Of a DNA stretch of 64,000 bases, positions 60,245 through 64,000 are shown one piece after another. Origin of the DNA: Phoronis australis (taxonomy: Eukaryota; Phoronida; Phoronidae); contig NMRA01000006.1 of the NCBI GenBank assembly GCA_002633005.1, positions 497,000-560,999 of the forward strand, in the 5' to 3' direction. A program made the translations under genes and the position numbers. The notes beneath the pieces were generated by a model that was not told where the DNA came from, made no database searches, and worked only from the letters and a program-made list of their open reading frames with translations. How positions within the stretch are numbered: position 1 is the first letter of the stretch; each line of letters starts with the position of its first letter.

Positions 60245-63200
60245 TGGGAATGACTGGAACATTTCCTACATTTTACGCTGGTGGGTCATTTATATATCGA
60301 TCATATTCCCTAACAGCCAAGCCAAGACACCCCTATGATTAGTTAAATGTACTAGTTGCTCGAGTACCATCAAAGATATAGTTTTAACGTTACGTCTTGG
60401 AGATTGTCGAAATGGCGTCTCGTACCACAATGAACAGTTTACACTTTAGAAACTGATCATCCTTTTGAAATCACAAGGCTTATATATTAAAGATAAACCG
60501 AAAAATTACACAATCTTATTGTGTTTGTGAACAAGCCATCTAACTTGGCGAAAGTATCTAATGTTTTGCTTTCCAGCACTTTCTGGGCTTAACTCTTATT
60601 GTACATTGTAGTCTTAGTAAAGATCAGCAAAAAGCTATGTATGCTTAATGTGCTTCATGTTTTCCATTCCTAGTTAAGTCACGTTTGACATTTTTCGCCA
60701 TTGTTATTGAGCGTCTCACCTGTTCAAATAATAGAAAGAGATCGCCGAAACTCACTTCCGTTTGCATATATATACTGTAGAAGCATTGCGCCATTGCGCT
60801 ATCAACGAGGGGTTTGTTCTTAGAGGAAGAAACTCTTCTTCTGACTGCAAATGTGTTCGTAACTAAGGGTGATGTTGTGACATCTATTGCCGCACTCGGC
60901 ATAAATTGTCGCACCAGCGACAATATGTGTCGCATACGGGGATTCGCGATGAACTTCGAAACTTTACCGTAACTTGTTTCACTAAGGGCATGGCTGATTT
61001 TACACAAAGGAGCCGGGAAATATTCAGAAAGAACGCACTTAACCGCAAAACTTTTTCCCACAAAACAAAAAAATATCCAAAACTACGTGTTGTCAAAGCC
61101 ATCCGATTCATTTTAAAGTTTCCGCTTTGGTATGTCTGAGGTGCCAAAATACATAACTAACAGGTTGGCTGCCTACGCTGTCATTTGATGTGATGAAAGT
61201 ACAATATACCACGCTTTGTCAATGCTTGAGTAAAGTTTCATTTTCTTGGCAGTGGGAGGCAAATAAGACATAGTAGTGTAAATAACGTACTTGTAGGTTC
61301 AAAACGGCGTGTTTGCGGGGGTGTACTGTAGTGAAACTACTAAATGTGGGAAGTGAATCAATGATTTTTCAAGAAATATGAATGTCAGTCCATTATCATC
61401 GCTAAATATCACTAAATGCATGAATAAATATCCCACTCAGACTAAATGATTTCAAAAGATCNTTCCCCCCCCCCCCCCCCACCTTGCCGCTTGAGGACTG
61501 GTGGACGAGAATTTAACTAGTGGTACAATTTACAAAGCGTTGAAAGGGTGAGGGCAAAATTAAAAAAGCTCAGGTCCACATGGCTCCGAATAGTTTGCAC
61601 CGCATCATTTTGAAGTTAAGCTTCCCTGTCACTTTTGTTAAAACTTTATTTTTTTTTCAAAAGCCACGAAGATGCTCATTTTCATTTTTAGAGCATTGGC
61701 TTCTCAACTTATGCCTGTAAATTAATGGCTGAAATATATCAAATGAGTGGAAATGCATCCAACGAACCCAAAATGGCATCATGCCCATACAGAACATTCG
61801 TTGTGGTACATGAAATCAAGTGCCAGCTACATGTACTGAAATGAATGCGATACAAACGACAGTGCGCGACTAAGTTCTTTCGTTTTTGAAATGTGGTTCA
61901 AAGCAACTACTCGTGCTCAGCTGTGCATTAAACTGTAGTCGCCCATGCTTCAAAAGCATCAATATCAATGTAGGTACATGCAAACAATAAGTAAATATTA
62001 TATGGTTCGTCAACAGCGATACAACCAACAAGCATTTTAACTACACAGGGGAGAAAGACTTGGGGGTTATCAAAATGACACATTACCTCCAGCGAGGCTA
62101 AAAGTGCGCGTTTCGCCACAGGCATCCCCTCACTTCATTAAACACCTGATTTTTTAAGTCACTTTTGCAAGCTGAAGCAAGGCTGTAAGATACAAAATCC
62201 CGTGGTTGCAACTGTTACCAGGAACAATTTATTACGTGATGTTGATAACTATCACTCTTTTCAGATCACATGACGAAAACATTGGAAACGACTTTATTTG
62301 GATTTGTCACAACCTATCAAAGTACATGTTGGGAGTTGTCTACCAAAATATTTTCGTGTGCTAAAATCATGTTACATTATTTTCCGGAAAGCAGTGACAT
62401 TTGGTTTCTGAGTGTTTGCTCTGCAATTATAAATGGAAGATTAGGTGTGTTTGCACAAGTTTCGAAAAACGTGTCCTATATTTATTTGCGTAGCTTGTGT
62501 GTGTATTTTATGCATGAATATTATTACCGTTATTGTTTCTATTAATAATTCATTCATGCAAACGTAAAAATTTGTTCCAATCTTTCTTCATTATCGTAAC
62601 ACACTCTACATGTATTAGTGTACCTAGTTTTATGATCGACATATGTTTCGAATAATATATAACATAATAATATATTACAAACTCGTTACCAGAGATGAAA
62701 AGGAGACCGAGGTAGGCGATATAATGTCATTTATTGTGACTAATACAATTACAAGTAAATATATTGAATGCAGATAAGTAAAATAAAAAATGAAAATCTC
62801 TGATAAGATGGGCAATAAAAAGCGCCACAAGAGATGTTGTAAGACAGCTCATAAGCCCTACACTGCAAATTATGTAATGACCTGTCCAAAATATATCTTA
62901 ATGAGTGTGTTCTTATTAACCCAACACGCATATGACACCTCTGTTATTTAAGATACCTTGGCAAGTCTTCACGACCTACTTTATGTGTTTTAAATACCTT
63001 TGCGGATTTCTCTGGCTTCTGCGTGAATACCAGGAAAACAAAAGCTATTCGGTTTGGTAGTAAGACCAACAGCACCGAAAAAATTCTGTTAGAGAACAGC
63101 TATCATGGAGTAAACCAACTTTCATTTTCTTGGAAATTAACTTCCATGTCGGTTTTCACGACATAGTAGATCAGAATTACTGGGTGAGATTGAAAGACAT

Positions 63201-63600
63201 GGACATAATTTTGAAAAAATTGTCCAAAAAATGTTACTCTTTTCGGGACAAGAGTAGTTAAGGCATTTGGTGTTTCAAAATGTGTACACTTTCTGATACC
63301 CTTGCCACTGCCTTCAAGATGCATTCTAGGAAAATTGAACTCATTGTTTTTTAATTTCCTATGGCAAGGCCGTAGTGATATAATTGACAACAAAAGAGCA
63401 CAAAGTTTATAGACTGTCAGTCTAAGTCATTTTACTTGTTATGTTCAATTTTTCCGGGAATCAGAAATGGTGCTGACCTTATTAAGACAAATCTGCATAT
63501 TAGCAGAAAAAAAATTAAATCTGGTCAGAACACCATCTGTGTCCACATCACGTGATCCAATGAATAAACATGTAAGGCCGAAAATATGTCTGCCCCCAAC
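60245..63600. repeat. R2 long repeat, copy 2
   Basis: It aligns with 42485-46680 in the same orientation, from ACATTTCCTACATT at 60258 to AATCTGGTCAGAAC at 63518. It lacks the 1.3-kb block but has an extra AT-rich segment at about 62640-62860. It is broken at the end by the short inverted-repeat element at 63606. Confidence 0.7.
61466..61481. repeat. Poly-C run
   Basis: A run of C preceded by an N; its length is likely unreliable. Confidence 0.9.
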
Positions 63601-63605
63601 GAGGC

Positions 63606-64000
63606 CCGGTCTCTAATCTTTGTACTCGAAACGAACTCGAAACTATTTTTGGCAATTCCTCTGCACCTTTTGTGCGAACTTAAGATAATTGGTTATCAGA
63701 CTGTGCTCGAATACATTATAGTCTATGCATAGGAGTTTCTAGTTCAAGTTTGCCCTTGAAGACCCTTATATTCGTGCTACAAACTCAAGTAAAAACTCGA
63801 AATTTCGAGTTCAAACTCGAACTTATTGCTTTAATATTGGGTTTACAAACTGTGAACTAAGGGCAATAAATTATCTACGTAAGTTATTGTGTACTCGAGC
63901 ATAGAATAATAGACACTTATCTTGAGTTCGCCCAAAAGTAGAGTAGAAAATGCCAAACCTAATTTCGAGTTCCATTTCGAGTAAAAAGATTGGAGACCGG
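63606..64000. mobile_element. MITE-like element, second copy of the TTTTTACTCGAAAT family
   Basis: The left end CCGGTCTCTAATCTTTGTAC is inverted at the right as GTAAAAAGATTGGAGACCGG, ending at the window edge. The inner ACTCGAAA parts match the element at 16871-17510. The interior is rich in ACTCGAA/TTCGAGT and has no ORF. Confidence 0.65.

Noticed and set aside
1-64000. CRISPR arrays, bacterial operons, prophage
   Set aside because: No regularly spaced repeats or bacterial-type gene organisation; the DNA is clearly animal.

Overview
The window is eukaryotic, AT-rich animal DNA: coding exons are split by long introns with GT/AG borders, AATAAA signals follow coding ends, and relics of many transposon classes are present. 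A CLN6 orthologue, a secreted PAN-TLDc protein, a Kolobok-type THAP transposon and tRNA-derived repeats suggest a marine invertebrate (deuterostome or cnidarian grade). The species cannot be named from sequence alone.

Three multi-exon genes could be assembled exon by exon with consistent splice phases. (1) A complete CLN6 orthologue on the minus strand (25109 down to 13110; 7 exons, 301 aa), an ER multi-pass membrane protein. (2) A complete minus-strand gene (39576 down to 27024; 9 exons, 769 aa) encoding three CCCH zinc fingers, an RWD-like region, a paired-cysteine region and a C-terminal CHY zinc finger. (3) A plus-strand secreted protein (52710 to 57525; 3 exons, 306 aa) with signal peptide, PAN/apple-like region and TLDc domain. 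Genes 1 and 2 lie in tandem about 1.9 kb apart. Two 3'-terminal coding exons of unrecognised plus-strand genes lie at 5657-6758 and 10195-10689. A possibly broken minus-strand gene lies at 8523-9288.

Much of the rest is repeat-derived. Intron 2 of the CCCH/CHY gene carries a young TTAA-flanked transposon (35794-37283) with nearly identical TIRs of about 157 bp, a THAP ORF at one end and an opposing ORF at the other; a 708-N gap covers its centre. A three-copy family (window start, about 24.2 kb, about 40.1 kb) looks like degenerate two-exon copies of an unidentified protein. A two-copy repeat of several kb (42.5-46.7 kb and 60.2-63.6 kb) contains a decayed LINE reverse transcriptase; one copy has a 1.3-kb insertion. 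Also present are a decayed Gag/protease retroelement (48.0-49.3 kb), a hAT dimerisation-domain relic (50.2 kb), several short inverted-repeat elements, an 84-bp perfect palindrome (22212) and tRNA-like fragments.

The genes show no evident functional linkage. The most unusual items are the palindromic target and convergent ORFs of the Kolobok-like element, the three-copy exon-like family, and the CCCH-RWD-CHY protein.
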